A DNA stretch of 64,000 nt, taken from contig JBBQAN010000006.1 of NCBI GenBank assembly GCA_038316385.1, positions 1 to 64,000 on the forward strand, written 5' to 3'. This DNA is from SZAS-103 sp038316385 (GTDB lineage Bacteria > Pseudomonadota > Gammaproteobacteria > Xanthomonadales > Xanthomonadaceae). A model generated the notes under the pieces. The model did no database searches. It was given only the letters and a program-made list of their open reading frames with translations, and was not told the DNA's origin. Each line of letters starts with the position of its first letter. The stretch's first letter is position 1. Made by a program: the position numbers and the translations under genes. This document shows positions 53,787 through 62,855 of this stretch, piece by piece.

Positions 53787-55420
53787 TGTCGCTCAAAACG
53801 CTGGTGCGCTATTGGCAGACGGTGCGTTATTTGCGACCTGTGCAACTCTACGGACGGTTGTGGTTTCGTTTGAACAAGCCGGTACCGGACTTGCGTGCTG
53901 CTCCGATGTTGCGCGGTGCGGTTGGGGTCTGGAAGGGATGTAGTCGCCCGTCTTCGATGCGTGATGCGGCAACATTCCAATTCCTCGGCGTTGAACGCAC
54001 GATCGCATCCGCTGCGGATTGGAACCGCGGGGACTGGCCAAAACTGTGGTTGTACAACGCGCACTATTTTGACGACTTGCTGGCATCGTCGCCGAAAGCG
54101 CGGACGGCCTGGCATACATCGTTGGTCACGCGCTGGATCACCGAGAACCCGCCGGGACTTGGCAATGGCTGGGAGCCGTATCCGAGTTCGCTACGTATTG
54201 TGAATTGGGTGAAGTGGGCACTGTCTGGACATGCGCTGGATGATGCCGCCACGCAGAGCCTTGTGGTGCAAGTCCGGTTCCTTCGCAAGCGACTGGAAAT
54301 CCATCTGCTCGGCAATCATCTATGGGCGAATGCCAAGGCATTGCTGTTTGCTGGCGCCTTCTTTGATGGTGACGAAGCGGCCGCATGGCATGCGAAAGGA
54401 TTGGCATTGCTGCGCCATGAACTGGAGGAGCAAATCCTTGCCGATGGAGGCCACTTCGAACGCAGCCCGATGTATCACGCGATCGTGTTGGAGGATATTC
54501 TCGATCTGGTGCAATTGGCAGCGATTTATCCCGGGCTGTTTTTAGAAGCAGATGTTGGGCGTTGGCGCGCGGTCGCGGAACGGATGTTGCACTGGTTGCG
54601 GGTGATGTCGCATCCCGATGGCGCAATCGCCTTTTTCAATGACGCCGCGTTCGACATTGCGCCTGATACTGCGGCACTCGACGATTACGCACGGGTATTG
54701 GATATCGCGGTTGCGAATACGGCGTTGAACGACATCGAAGCATTGGTGGAATCAGGGTACGTGCGCTTGCAGGCAGGAGTGGCCGTGTTGATCGTCGATG
54801 TGGCTGCCATTGGCCCCGACTATTTGCCAGGCCACGCGCACGCCGACACCCTCAGTTTCGAGTTGTCGCTGGATCAGCGGCGCGTCCTCGTAAATGGCGG
54901 TACGTCGACGTATGAGGCGACCAGCGAACGGCTCCATCAGCGCCGCACGGCCATGCACAATACGGTACTGGTTGATGGTGTCGATTCGTCGGAAGTCTGG
55001 GGCAGTTTTCGCGTGGCGCGCCGGGCGCGACCGTTCGATGTGCATTGGGGCCAAACTGGCAATACGTTATGGGTCGAGGCCGCACATGATGGCTATCAGC
55101 GCCTGCCGGGCGCGGTGATCCATCGCCGTCGGTGGGAGTTGCACGTTGCTGGATTGCGCGTCACCGATACGCTCACCGGGCGATTTCAAACAGCGGTCGC
55201 GCATTTTCGCTTGGCTCCAGATCTGTCGCCGATGGCAAGTGGCAAGGTCATTGCGGAGGCGCCGGACGAGCGTCAATTGCAATGGCGGAGCCGTGGACAA
55301 ACCGGCACGACCGTGATGCCGAGTACTTGGCACCCAAGGTTTGGTGTCAGTGAGTCTTGCCGGGTTCTTGCTCTGTCATTCACGGGGCCCACGCTGGAAA
55401 CCGAGTTTCTCTGGAGCTGA
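53786..55420 (+). CDS. Heparinase II/III-family protein
   Basis: A 544-residue protein with an N-terminal alpha/alpha toroid (YNAHYFDDLLASSPKARTAW, LGNHLWANAKALLFAGAFF) and a C-terminal beta-sandwich (YLPGHAHADTLSFELSLDQR, VNGGTSTYEATSERLHQRRT, VWGSFRVARRARPFDVHWG). This is the two-domain lyase fold; the HAHAD and RRT..HNT elements match heparinase-like proteins of EPS loci. No signal peptide is visible, odd for a lyase that would act on exported polymer. The start at 53786 overlaps the wecB stop. It may trim or edit the polymer, unproven. Confidence 0.85.
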   Translation: MSLKTLVRYWQTVRYLRPVQLYGRLWFRLNKPVPDLRAAPMLRGAVGVWKGCSRPSSMRDAATFQFLGVERTIASAADWNRGDWPKLWLYNAHYFDDLLASSPKARTAWHTSLVTRWITENPPGLGNGWEPYPSSLRIVNWVKWALSGHALDDAATQSLVVQVRFLRKRLEIHLLGNHLWANAKALLFAGAFFDGDEAAAWHAKGLALLRHELEEQILADGGHFERSPMYHAIVLEDILDLVQLAAIYPGLFLEADVGRWRAVAERMLHWLRVMSHPDGAIAFFNDAAFDIAPDTAALDDYARVLDIAVANTALNDIEALVESGYVRLQAGVAVLIVDVAAIGPDYLPGHAHADTLSFELSLDQRRVLVNGGTSTYEATSERLHQRRTAMHNTVLVDGVDSSEVWGSFRVARRARPFDVHWGQTGNTLWVEAAHDGYQRLPGAVIHRRRWELHVAGLRVTDTLTGRFQTAVAHFRLAPDLSPMASGKVIAEAPDERQLQWRSRGQTGTTVMPSTWHPRFGVSESCRVLALSFTGPTLETEFLWS

Positions 55421-55428
55421 CCGCAAGG

Positions 55429-56649
55429 ATGCGCATCCTCTTTCTGTCCGACAATTTTCCTCCGGAGAGCAATGCTCCGGCCACGCGCTTGTACGAGCAC
55501 GCGATTCGCTGGGTGCGCGCTGGCCACGCCGTGACAGTGATCACGGGCGCGCCGAACTTTCCCGAAGGCAGGGTCTTTGCGGGATACCGAAATCGATGGC
55601 GCCAGGTCGAAATGATTGACGGCATTCGCGTCGTACGGGTCAAGACCTATATCGCTGCGAACGCGGGATTTCTAAAGCGCACGCTGGATTACATGAGCTT
55701 CATGCTGATGGCGTTCGTGATGGGCCTGTTCGAGCGCAGGCCCGATGTCGTGGTCGCGACGTCGCCACAATTCTTCTGCGCGGTCGGCGGTTGGACCCTG
55801 TCAGTCGCGAGGTGGCGGCCGTTCGTGTTCGAGCTGCGTGATCTCTGGCCGGAATCGATTATGGCGGTGGGCGCGATGAAGAAGAGTTTCGCGATCCGCA
55901 TGCTGGAGCGTGTGGAGTTGTTCCTGTATCGCCGGGCCGCGGTGATCGTCTCGGTGACCGAATCGTTCCGCGACGATCTGGTAGCGCGCGGAATCGATTG
56001 CGAAAAGATCCACGTGATCATCAACGGTGTGGATCTCGATCGATATGAGCCTCGTACGCGCGATGCAGCACTTGCGCGTGAATATGGATTGGAGGGCAAG
56101 TTTGTAGCCGGTTACATGGGCACGCATGGCATGGCGCATGCGCTGCAAAAAGTACTTGAAGCGGCCGAGCTTCTGAAGCCCCGCGACGACATCGCATTCT
56201 TCTTCGCAGGCTCGGGCGCGGAACGCGGGGCCGTGGAGCGACTCGTCGTCGAGCGCAAATTGACCAATGTCCGATTGATCCCGCGTCAGCCCAAGGAGCG
56301 TATGCCCGAACTGTGGAGCTTGTGCGACGTCTCGATCGTTCCGCTCCGCAACAGTACCACATTCACTAAGGTGATTCCCTCCAAGATCTTTGAGTCGATG
56401 GGAATGGGTGTCCCGATCCTGATGAGCTTGCCCGATGGCGAAGCAACCAGGATCATCCATGACACGGGGGCAGGAATTTGCGTTTCTCCCGAGGATCCCG
56501 CAGCGATGGCAACCGCGATTGCGGCATTGGCAGACGATCCGCTGCGAATGGCATCGTTACGCAAGATCGCATGGAATACTGCGCCACGATTTTCCCGCGA
56601 TACTCTGGCCGAGCGAATGCTCGGCATTCTTGATACGCTTTTTCACTGA
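55429..56649 (+). CDS. WbuB/WcaI-type GT4 glycosyltransferase
   Basis: A 406-residue GT-B transferase. The start MRILFLSDNFPPESNAPATR with TGAPNFPEGRVFAGYRNRW is characteristic of the WbuB group (fucosaminyl/amino-sugar transferases). The C-terminal domain has VAGYMGTHGMAHALQKVLEA, VSIVPLRNSTTFTKVIPSKI and FESMGMGVPILMSLPDGEAT. A GCAAGG element lies just before ATG 55429; the longer frame overlaps the heparinase gene. The donor is perhaps a UDP-HexNAc derivative. Confidence 0.87.
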   Translation: MRILFLSDNFPPESNAPATRLYEHAIRWVRAGHAVTVITGAPNFPEGRVFAGYRNRWRQVEMIDGIRVVRVKTYIAANAGFLKRTLDYMSFMLMAFVMGLFERRPDVVVATSPQFFCAVGGWTLSVARWRPFVFELRDLWPESIMAVGAMKKSFAIRMLERVELFLYRRAAVIVSVTESFRDDLVARGIDCEKIHVIINGVDLDRYEPRTRDAALAREYGLEGKFVAGYMGTHGMAHALQKVLEAAELLKPRDDIAFFFAGSGAERGAVERLVVERKLTNVRLIPRQPKERMPELWSLCDVSIVPLRNSTTFTKVIPSKIFESMGMGVPILMSLPDGEATRIIHDTGAGICVSPEDPAAMATAIAALADDPLRMASLRKIAWNTAPRFSRDTLAERMLGILDTLFH

Positions 56650-56792
56650 CGAAAAGGCAACTTTCTACGTCAATGCGCTGAATTCGTTCAGAACTGACTG
56701 ACGCCGGGAAAACATGGCATGCGCGAGGCGTGACGTGGTTACCGGAATCGGCGATCATTGGTAACTAACCAAAAAATGGACTTGCGTACGAC

Positions 56793-58070
56793 ATGCAGGA
56801 TTTAAACGAGAGCAAGATCGGCATCATCGGACTGGGTTATGTCGGATTGCCGTTGGCAGTCGAATTCGGCAAGCGTTACGCCACGATCGGTTTTGATATC
56901 AGTGCGAAACGCATCGTCGCACTGGGCGAAGGCAAGGATCACACTCTTGAAGTTAGCGCCGAGGAACTCGCGGATTCAGGACGGTTGCGCTATACGCACA
57001 CACTTAACGACTTACGCGCGTGCAACGTATTCATCGTCACCGTGCCGACGCCGATTGATGAGTTCAAGACGCCCGATTTTACTCCGCTGATCAAGGCCAG
57101 CGAATCCATCGGCCACGTGCTGAAAACGGGCGACGTGGTGGTCTACGAATCCACGGTGTACCCGGGCGCGACCGAAGAAGTGTGTGTGCCGATCCTTGAG
57201 CGCGTTTCCGGTCTCATCTTCAATCGCGATTTTTTCGCCGGTTACAGCCCTGAGCGCATCAATCCTGGCGACAAGCAGCATCGTGTGACGTCGATCAAGA
57301 AGGTCACGTCGGGATCGACGCCGGAGATCGCGGAATTCGTCGATGCGCTCTACGCCAGCATTATCACCGCTGGTACGCACCGCGCCAGCTCGATCAAGGT
57401 AGCCGAGGCTGCGAAGGTGATCGAGAACACTCAACGCGACGTCAACATCGCGCTGATCAACGAACTTGCTATGATCTTCGATCGCCTCGGGATCGATACG
57501 TCCGAAGTGCTCGCTGCTGCCGGCACGAAATGGAATTTCCTGCCGTTTCGTCCAGGTCTCGTCGGTGGCCACTGCATCGGCGTCGATCCGTACTACCTCA
57601 CGCACAAGGCACAGGCGGTCGGCCATCATCCCGAAATGATCCTCGCCGGTCGACGCATCAACGACGGCATGGGTGCGTACGTCGCGCAGCGCGTCGTCAA
57701 ACTGATGAATCGCCGTCGCAAGCCAGTCGCCGACGCGCGCATCCTGATGCTGGGGCTGACCTTCAAGGAAAACTGCCCCGACCTGCGTAACACCAAGGTC
57801 ACGGACATTGTGCAAGAGTTCGTCGATTACAGCGCTCTAGTCGACGTGCACGATCCCTGGGCGGATACCGCCGAAGCGCAGCACGAATATGGCTTAACCA
57901 TGACCGTCGAACCCGAGGCCGGTCTTTACGATGCGGTGATCCTCGCAGTCGGGCACGACCGTTTCCGCGAACGCGGCGCAGCGTGGATGCGCGGTTTACT
58001 CAACGCGGACGGCGTGCTGTTCGACGTCAAGAGCTTGCTACCCATCGGCGACGTCGACGGACGATTGTAA
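56793..58070 (+). CDS. TviB/WbpO-type nucleotide-sugar 6-dehydrogenase
   Basis: A 425-residue NAD-dependent dehydrogenase oxidising C6 of a UDP-hexose or UDP-HexNAc to the uronic acid. The Rossmann motif IGIIGLGYVGLPLAVEFGKR is at about 9-28. The catalytic cysteine is in LVGGHCIGVDPYYLTHKAQA (about 264), and FKENCPDLRNTKV follows. Overall sequence style is that of TviB/WbpO (UDP-GlcNAc or GalNAc dehydrogenases) more than Ugd. It is preceded by a 143-base gap and followed after 11 bases by the epimerase, with which it should make a uronic acid donor. Confidence 0.86.
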   Translation: MQDLNESKIGIIGLGYVGLPLAVEFGKRYATIGFDISAKRIVALGEGKDHTLEVSAEELADSGRLRYTHTLNDLRACNVFIVTVPTPIDEFKTPDFTPLIKASESIGHVLKTGDVVVYESTVYPGATEEVCVPILERVSGLIFNRDFFAGYSPERINPGDKQHRVTSIKKVTSGSTPEIAEFVDALYASIITAGTHRASSIKVAEAAKVIENTQRDVNIALINELAMIFDRLGIDTSEVLAAAGTKWNFLPFRPGLVGGHCIGVDPYYLTHKAQAVGHHPEMILAGRRINDGMGAYVAQRVVKLMNRRRKPVADARILMLGLTFKENCPDLRNTKVTDIVQEFVDYSALVDVHDPWADTAEAQHEYGLTMTVEPEAGLYDAVILAVGHDRFRERGAAWMRGLLNADGVLFDVKSLLPIGDVDGRL

Positions 58071-58081
58071 GAGAGTAACCA

Positions 58082-59098
58082 ATGAAGATTCTCGTCACCG
58101 GCACTGCAGGCTTTATCGGTTCAGCGCTCGCCTTAACGCTGCTCGAACGCGGCGACGAAGTCGTCGGCGTGGATAACCTCAGCGACTACTACGACGTCAA
58201 CCTCAAGAAGGCACGGCTGGCTCGCTTTATCGATCATCCTCGCTACACGCATGTCACCGCTGATCTTGCCGATCGCGCTGCGATCGAAGCGGTCTTCGAA
58301 AAACACAAACCACAGCGAGTGGTCAATCTCGCTGCGCAAGCGGGTGTGCGCTATGCCGCCGAAAATCCGCACGTGTATGTGTCGAGCAACATCACCGGCT
58401 TCCTGCATGTCCTCGAAGGCTGTCGTCATCATGGTGTCGAACACATGGTGTTTGCTTCCACCAGTTCGGTGTACGGTGCGAACACGACGATGCCGTTCTC
58501 CGAACACCAGCCCACTGAGCATCCTCTGACGCTCTACGCGGCGAGCAAGAAAGCCAACGAGATGATGGCGCACAGCTATGCTCACCTCTATGGCATCCCA
58601 TGCACCGGCCTGCGTTTCTTCACCGTGTATGGTCCATGGGGTAGGCCGGATATGGCGCTGTTCCTGTTCACCAAGGCGATCGTTGCGGGCGAGTTAATCA
58701 AGGTGTTTAACCACGGCCACCACAAGCGCAGCTTTACCTACGTCGACGACATCGTCGAAGGTGTGGTGCGCACGCTTGATCGTGTTGCGCAGCCGAATGC
58801 CGACTGGAACGGCTTTTCGCCAGATCCGGCTACGAGCCTCGCCCCGTATCGTATATACAACATCGGCAATCGCGAGCCTGTCGAGTTGTTGCGCTACATC
58901 GAGGTGCTCGAAGACTGCCTCGGCCGCAAGGCCACGATGGAGATGCTGCCGCTACAGGCTGGCGATGTGCCCGATACAGAAGCGAATGTGGATAATCTCA
59001 TACGCGACGCCGATTACAGTCCTGTGACGTCGGTGGAGCAGGGCGTCTCCAAGTTTGTGAATTGGTACCGCGGCTATTACGGTGGCTCTGCAACCTGA
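58082..59098 (+). CDS. UDP-glucuronate 4-epimerase-like NAD-dependent epimerase
   Basis: A 338-residue short-chain epimerase. The NAD motif is TGTAGFIGSALALTLLERGD, then VDNLSDYYDVNLKKARL, AAQAGVRYAAENPHVYVSSN and the catalytic Ser-Tyr-Lys in ASTSSVYG and TLYAASKKANEMMAHSYAHL. The D-N-L-x-D-Y-Y-D and the long GPWGRPDMALFLFTKAI region are typical of UDP-GlcA 4-epimerases that yield UDP-GalA. The natural substrate depends on the upstream dehydrogenase and could be the N-acetylated acid. Confidence 0.88.
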   Translation: MKILVTGTAGFIGSALALTLLERGDEVVGVDNLSDYYDVNLKKARLARFIDHPRYTHVTADLADRAAIEAVFEKHKPQRVVNLAAQAGVRYAAENPHVYVSSNITGFLHVLEGCRHHGVEHMVFASTSSVYGANTTMPFSEHQPTEHPLTLYAASKKANEMMAHSYAHLYGIPCTGLRFFTVYGPWGRPDMALFLFTKAIVAGELIKVFNHGHHKRSFTYVDDIVEGVVRTLDRVAQPNADWNGFSPDPATSLAPYRIYNIGNREPVELLRYIEVLEDCLGRKATMEMLPLQAGDVPDTEANVDNLIRDADYSPVTSVEQGVSKFVNWYRGYYGGSAT

Positions 59099-59167
59099 TT
59101 GCAAAATATCGAGTCTTCGGTCCGATGAAAAAAATACTCATCGGCGTTCCACATCCAACCTACTAAC

Positions 59168-60280
59168 ATGTTGAGCACTTCCCGGAATAGGCCCCAGATG
59201 ATCCGTCAATGGTTAGCCGCGTTGATTAGCGATCGCGATGTTTCGTCGTTCGCAGAGTTGGAGTTCTCAGCAGAATCTGTCGTGGCCGAGGCAGCGGCGC
59301 AAGGAGTGTCGGCGCTCGCCTATGAGCGTGTGGCCCGCAATGAAATGGTTTGCTCTAGAGAGATTCGTGACGGTCTGGCCGATATAGCCCGCCAAGATGC
59401 GGTGCGCAACCTGTTGCTGGAGTCCGAAACCCGTCAGGTGATCGGTCTGTTGCATGACGCTGGGTTGCCCACGATGTTATTGAAGGGTTCCGCGCTGGCA
59501 TGTTGGCTCTACCCATCACCGCATCTTCGAGCGCGGGCCGATATCGATTTGCTGATGGAAACGCAGGATGCAGCCGAGCGCGCTGTTACGGTCTTGGCCA
59601 GGCTGAGTTATCAGCGGCGTGAGCGAGTCTTGCCGGGCGACCTGACAACTTGCGAAATTACCTGCGTGCGCGATGTGGCGGCCGCGCCAGTGGAAGTGGA
59701 CTTGCACTGGGGTATTGGTGGGGCGCCTGTCTATTTTTCGTGCGTCTCTCCAGGAGAGTTGTTTGGATCGGCACAGCACTTGTCGCGTCTCTCGCCTTAT
59801 GCGTATGGCCCAGAACCAGTACATGCCTTCCTGCACGCAGCTATGCATCGGGTTCTGAATATGCATCTGGAAGATGACCGATTGAAATGGATTCACGACT
59901 TCCACCTCTTGGCGCAGCACTTTTCCGAGGCTCACTGGTGCAGGCTGCTTGAATTGGCTGGTGGGCGAGGGCTCGCTGGTACGTGTTTGTCGGCTTTGGA
60001 AGCGAGCCAGACGACCTTTTCCACTTTCGTGCCGGTACAAGTGAAACTAGCTCTGACCGATTTGTCCCGCAAGGAACAGTTGGCTGTATCCCGTATGGAC
60101 TGGTGGCCTTATATCCAGTGGTCCAATTTGAGGGCATTACCTGATGTCTCTACGCGTTGCCGGTGGATGCTGCAACGTTTGCGTCCTTCTCCAAGGTATA
60201 TGCAGGACACATACGGGAAGTCGACGTTCGGAAGCTGGTCGCTCTATTTGCGTCACGGGTTCCATAAATTTTTCCATTAA
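59168..60280 (+). CDS. NTP_transf_5-type nucleotidyltransferase-fold protein
   Basis: A 370-residue protein. The nucleotidyltransferase core reads MLLKGSALACWLYPSPHLRA then RADIDLLMETQDAAERAVTV (about 103-140), with D-I-D as the metal-binding pair, followed by VEVDLHWGIGGAPVYFS (third carboxylate). This fits PF14907 (NTP_transf_5), common in EPS loci and of unknown function. The rest is helical. It lies between the epimerase and the WecA-like gene, with 70- and 143-base gaps. It might nucleotidylate a protein or sugar; no evidence beyond the fold. Confidence 0.75.
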   Translation: MLSTSRNRPQMIRQWLAALISDRDVSSFAELEFSAESVVAEAAAQGVSALAYERVARNEMVCSREIRDGLADIARQDAVRNLLLESETRQVIGLLHDAGLPTMLLKGSALACWLYPSPHLRARADIDLLMETQDAAERAVTVLARLSYQRRERVLPGDLTTCEITCVRDVAAAPVEVDLHWGIGGAPVYFSCVSPGELFGSAQHLSRLSPYAYGPEPVHAFLHAAMHRVLNMHLEDDRLKWIHDFHLLAQHFSEAHWCRLLELAGGRGLAGTCLSALEASQTTFSTFVPVQVKLALTDLSRKEQLAVSRMDWWPYIQWSNLRALPDVSTRCRWMLQRLRPSPRYMQDTYGKSTFGSWSLYLRHGFHKFFH

Positions 60281-60423
60281 GGAATATTCGAACAAGCCGC
60301 CCCGTATCGTCGACACAACGTCCCAAGCATTGGCACCTGAAACAGTGAGGAACACATGCGAGTAAAATCCATAAGATATGACGTGCAATGTCGTCAGTTA
60401 AACAAAGGTTGATGGTGTAAATC

Positions 60424-61566
60424 ATGGTCGTTCTACCGCTCAGCCTTGGACGGGCATCGTTGGAGTTGGCGTTGTCGGCAGCGATTTGCCTGATTCTCCT
60501 ATGGCTGCTGTTGCCATTGGCATACAAGATTGGCCTGCTGGATCACCCTAAAGGCCGCAAGGACCACGATGAGCCAACTGCAACGATTGGCGGTATCGCC
60601 ATCTGGGGATCCATTTTTCTCACAATCGCCTGGTTCTCCTTTTGGTCGTCGACGATCATCGCGTTCATGGGCGCGGCGGGATTGCTCATCCTGATAGGAA
60701 TGCTTGACGACTTGTACGACCTGCCCTGGTGGGTACGTGTCATTGCGCAATGTGCTGCGGTGTTGGTAATGATCTACGGTGGAGGTGTCGTGGTTCAGCA
60801 TATCGGTGGCCTGTTCGGCGTGAAGTCGACTGGCTTGGGCGTGCTGTCAGTGCCGTTCACGATGTTTGCAGCCGTGGGTGTAATCAACGCCATCAACATG
60901 ATCGATGGCGTTGATGGACTCGCGGGTGGCATCGTGCTCGCTGCATTGAGCATGCTGGGTTGTGCCGCGATCTATTGCGGGAATTTCGCTCTCGCAAATC
61001 CAGTGCTTATTTTTGCCGGTGCAGTCCTGGGCTTCCTGTTGATGAACATGCGGTTTCCGTGGCAGCCCCGCGCTCGCGTTTTCATGGGTAATGCTGGCAG
61101 TGTCTTCCTTGGTTTCACCATCGCTTGGGTTTCATTCCGGTTGACCCAAAGCAGCACCCATCCAGTCACTCCGATCTTGGCGCCATGGTTGGTGGCAACG
61201 CCATTGATCGACTGCATTTCATTGATGGTGCACAGATTGATGCGTCGCCAGTCACCGTTTCGTGCCGACCGCGAACATATGCATCACCTGATGCTAGACG
61301 CCGGCTTCACCCCGGCACAGCTGACTATGACTCTGGTCGTGGTTAATTTGTTACTGGGCCTGTCAGCGAGCGTCGCACTGTACGCAAAGGTGCCGCAACC
61401 GGTATTGGTACTGGTGTTCGTCGGTCTTTGCATTGGCTATTTCTGGCTTACCATGAGGCGGGAACGAACTGTGACAGCGTTTGCAGCGCTCAATCGCGGC
61501 ATGACCTTGCTGCGATTGAAACCAAAAGCCGCACTGATCCAATCCAGTTCTGCTGGCAGCGATTAA
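60424..61566 (+). CDS. WecA-type undecaprenyl-phosphate sugar-1-phosphate transferase
   Basis: A 380-residue inner-membrane protein of the MraY/WecA family that starts repeat-unit synthesis by moving a sugar-1-phosphate onto undecaprenyl phosphate. About 11 helices. Conserved loops: LDHPKGRKDHDEPTATIGGI, GMLDDLYDLPWWVRVIAQ (Asp pair), NMIDGVDGLAGGIVLA, FMGNAGSVFLGFTIAW and FRADREHMHHLMLDAGFT (the HxHH-like motif). The GlcNAc-1-P donor is most usual for WecA. It closes the EPS locus. Confidence 0.92.
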   Translation: MVVLPLSLGRASLELALSAAICLILLWLLLPLAYKIGLLDHPKGRKDHDEPTATIGGIAIWGSIFLTIAWFSFWSSTIIAFMGAAGLLILIGMLDDLYDLPWWVRVIAQCAAVLVMIYGGGVVVQHIGGLFGVKSTGLGVLSVPFTMFAAVGVINAINMIDGVDGLAGGIVLAALSMLGCAAIYCGNFALANPVLIFAGAVLGFLLMNMRFPWQPRARVFMGNAGSVFLGFTIAWVSFRLTQSSTHPVTPILAPWLVATPLIDCISLMVHRLMRRQSPFRADREHMHHLMLDAGFTPAQLTMTLVVVNLLLGLSASVALYAKVPQPVLVLVFVGLCIGYFWLTMRRERTVTAFAALNRGMTLLRLKPKAALIQSSSAGSD

Positions 61567-61604
61567 TATGACACTATGCGGACCGATTCAGATACTGCTC
61601 CGAC

Positions 61605-61634
61605 TTGACCGCACGATGCAGCACGGCTTATGCT
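61605..61634 (+). promoter_or_regulatory. Sigma-70 promoter for tRNA-Val
   Basis: TTGACC at 61605-61610 and TATGCT at 61629-61634, spacer 18 bases, 23 bases before the tRNA. Confidence 0.6.
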
Positions 61635-61657
61635 TCGCGGCGGTCAGGCGTTCATCA

Positions 61658-61732
61658 GGGCGGTTAGCTCAGCGGTAGAGCACTGCTTTCACACGGCAGG
61701 GGTCACAGGTTCAAGCCCTGTACCGCCCACCA
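61658..61732 (+). tRNA. tRNA-Val (anticodon CAC)
   Basis: A 75-base tRNA. The acceptor GGGCGGT pairs with ACCGCCC, and A-CCA is encoded. The anticodon arm is CTGCT-TTCACAC-GGCAG with anticodon CAC, and the T arm is ACAGGTTCAAGCCCTGT. Confidence 0.95.
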
Positions 61733-61757
61733 CATCATGCAGGTCACGGATTAGGTA

Positions 61758-61783
61758 AAGCCGCCACTTCGATGGCGGTTTTT
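61758..61783 (+). terminator. Terminator after tRNA-Val
   Basis: CCGCCA-CTTCGA-TGGCGG stem followed by five T; it ends the tRNA-Val transcript. The convergent gene on the other strand ends about 25 bases further on. Confidence 0.7.
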
Positions 61784-61808
61784 CGTTTCTGGCATCTACC
61801 TGCGTCCG

Positions 61809-62663
61809 TTATTCTAGCTGCGATTTCGCAAACTCCTGGTCGAGCTTCTCCATTGCGTCCACCGGCTTGAGCTTGGTGGCTTTCTCGAATTCGTCGGCGG
61901 CAGCATCTTCCTTCTTGGCGCCGTGCAGGAGGATCAGCATGTTTGCGTGCTCGACGTGCGCGATCGGCGAATTCGGGGTGAGCTTGAGCGCGGTCTTGAT
62001 ATGCGATTCTGCCTGTGACGCTTTTGCGCCGTAGGTCAATCCGCCGAGCATTGCGCCGACCTTGTTGATTATTTCTGCGTGGAATACCGCGAGCGCGGTA
62101 TGCGCCTCGGCGTGTTTCGGGGCGAGTTCGATGGTCTTGTCCAGCGCTGCTTTTACCTTGCCGGCCAGTCCCATCGTCAGCGCCTTGCCGATGCTGATGC
62201 CCTGGCTGTAACGACCCAGCGCAAACGCGCGCCGGTAGTGCGAGTTGAATTCGCCGGGCAGGGCAGCGACGGCTTTTTCGGCCATCCCGGCTGCCATCTC
62301 GAAGCGATGCAGGCGTTCGGTTTCATCCTCAACCAGATAGGTCGCATGGATGCCGAGTGCCTTCACCGCGACGGACGCGCCAAGCACGCCGAGCGCTTCG
62401 CCCAGCGTGTAGGCGTCATGGAAGTCGCCGTGATGAAACGCGCGCCAAGCCTCTTGCAACGTCTCTGACAGTTTCGCTGCATCGATGCCTTTGGGCGGCT
62501 TCGCAAGCGATTTCAGCAAAGCAGCAGCGCGTTTGACATCCGGGAATGGTTCGCAGTCGCCTGCGTGCAGCGCAGCCCACGAGGCCTTCAACTTGTCACC
62601 TGCGTAATCGTAGGTTTTTGATGGGTGCGGAAACGCGGCCCATGCGCTTTTTTTCGCTGCCAT
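61809..62663 (-). CDS. TPR-like hypothetical protein
   Basis: A 284-residue soluble, helical protein. Repeat-like helices are visible: ALKLTPNSPIAHVEHANMLI, TIELAPKHAEAHTALAVFHA, DAAADEFEKATKLKPVDAME, resembling TPR units in the second half. The N-terminus MAAKKSAWAAFPHPSKTYDY has no signal peptide. The start at 62663 has a GGAGA site upstream; the longer frame reaches into the promoter region of the phasin-like gene. Proteins of this length and type are found in Xanthomonadales near PHA genes, but I cannot assign a function. Confidence 0.75.
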   Translation of the reverse strand: MAAKKSAWAAFPHPSKTYDYAGDKLKASWAALHAGDCEPFPDVKRAAALLKSLAKPPKGIDAAKLSETLQEAWRAFHHGDFHDAYTLGEALGVLGASVAVKALGIHATYLVEDETERLHRFEMAAGMAEKAVAALPGEFNSHYRRAFALGRYSQGISIGKALTMGLAGKVKAALDKTIELAPKHAEAHTALAVFHAEIINKVGAMLGGLTYGAKASQAESHIKTALKLTPNSPIAHVEHANMLILLHGAKKEDAAADEFEKATKLKPVDAMEKLDQEFAKSQLE

Positions 62664-62855
62664 GACGATCTCCTGTGCGGACACCGCGAGCATGTCGCCA
62701 GCGTGTCCGGATGGCAAGCGCCGAAAGGCTTTCCGATTCGTTGCGTCGTCATGCAGTGGACCCGAACCCACTAGTGCCATTGCTCAAACGGTTGTTTGGA
62801 TACTGCTATCCATCCGGTCGCCCCGGATCTGTTTCCAACCACACAGAGGTGAATC

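Noticed and set aside
61658..61732. tRNA-Val as an integration (att) site bounding the EPS locus as an island
   Set aside because: No direct repeat of the tRNA 3' end and no integrase or mobility gene was seen at either side of the locus.
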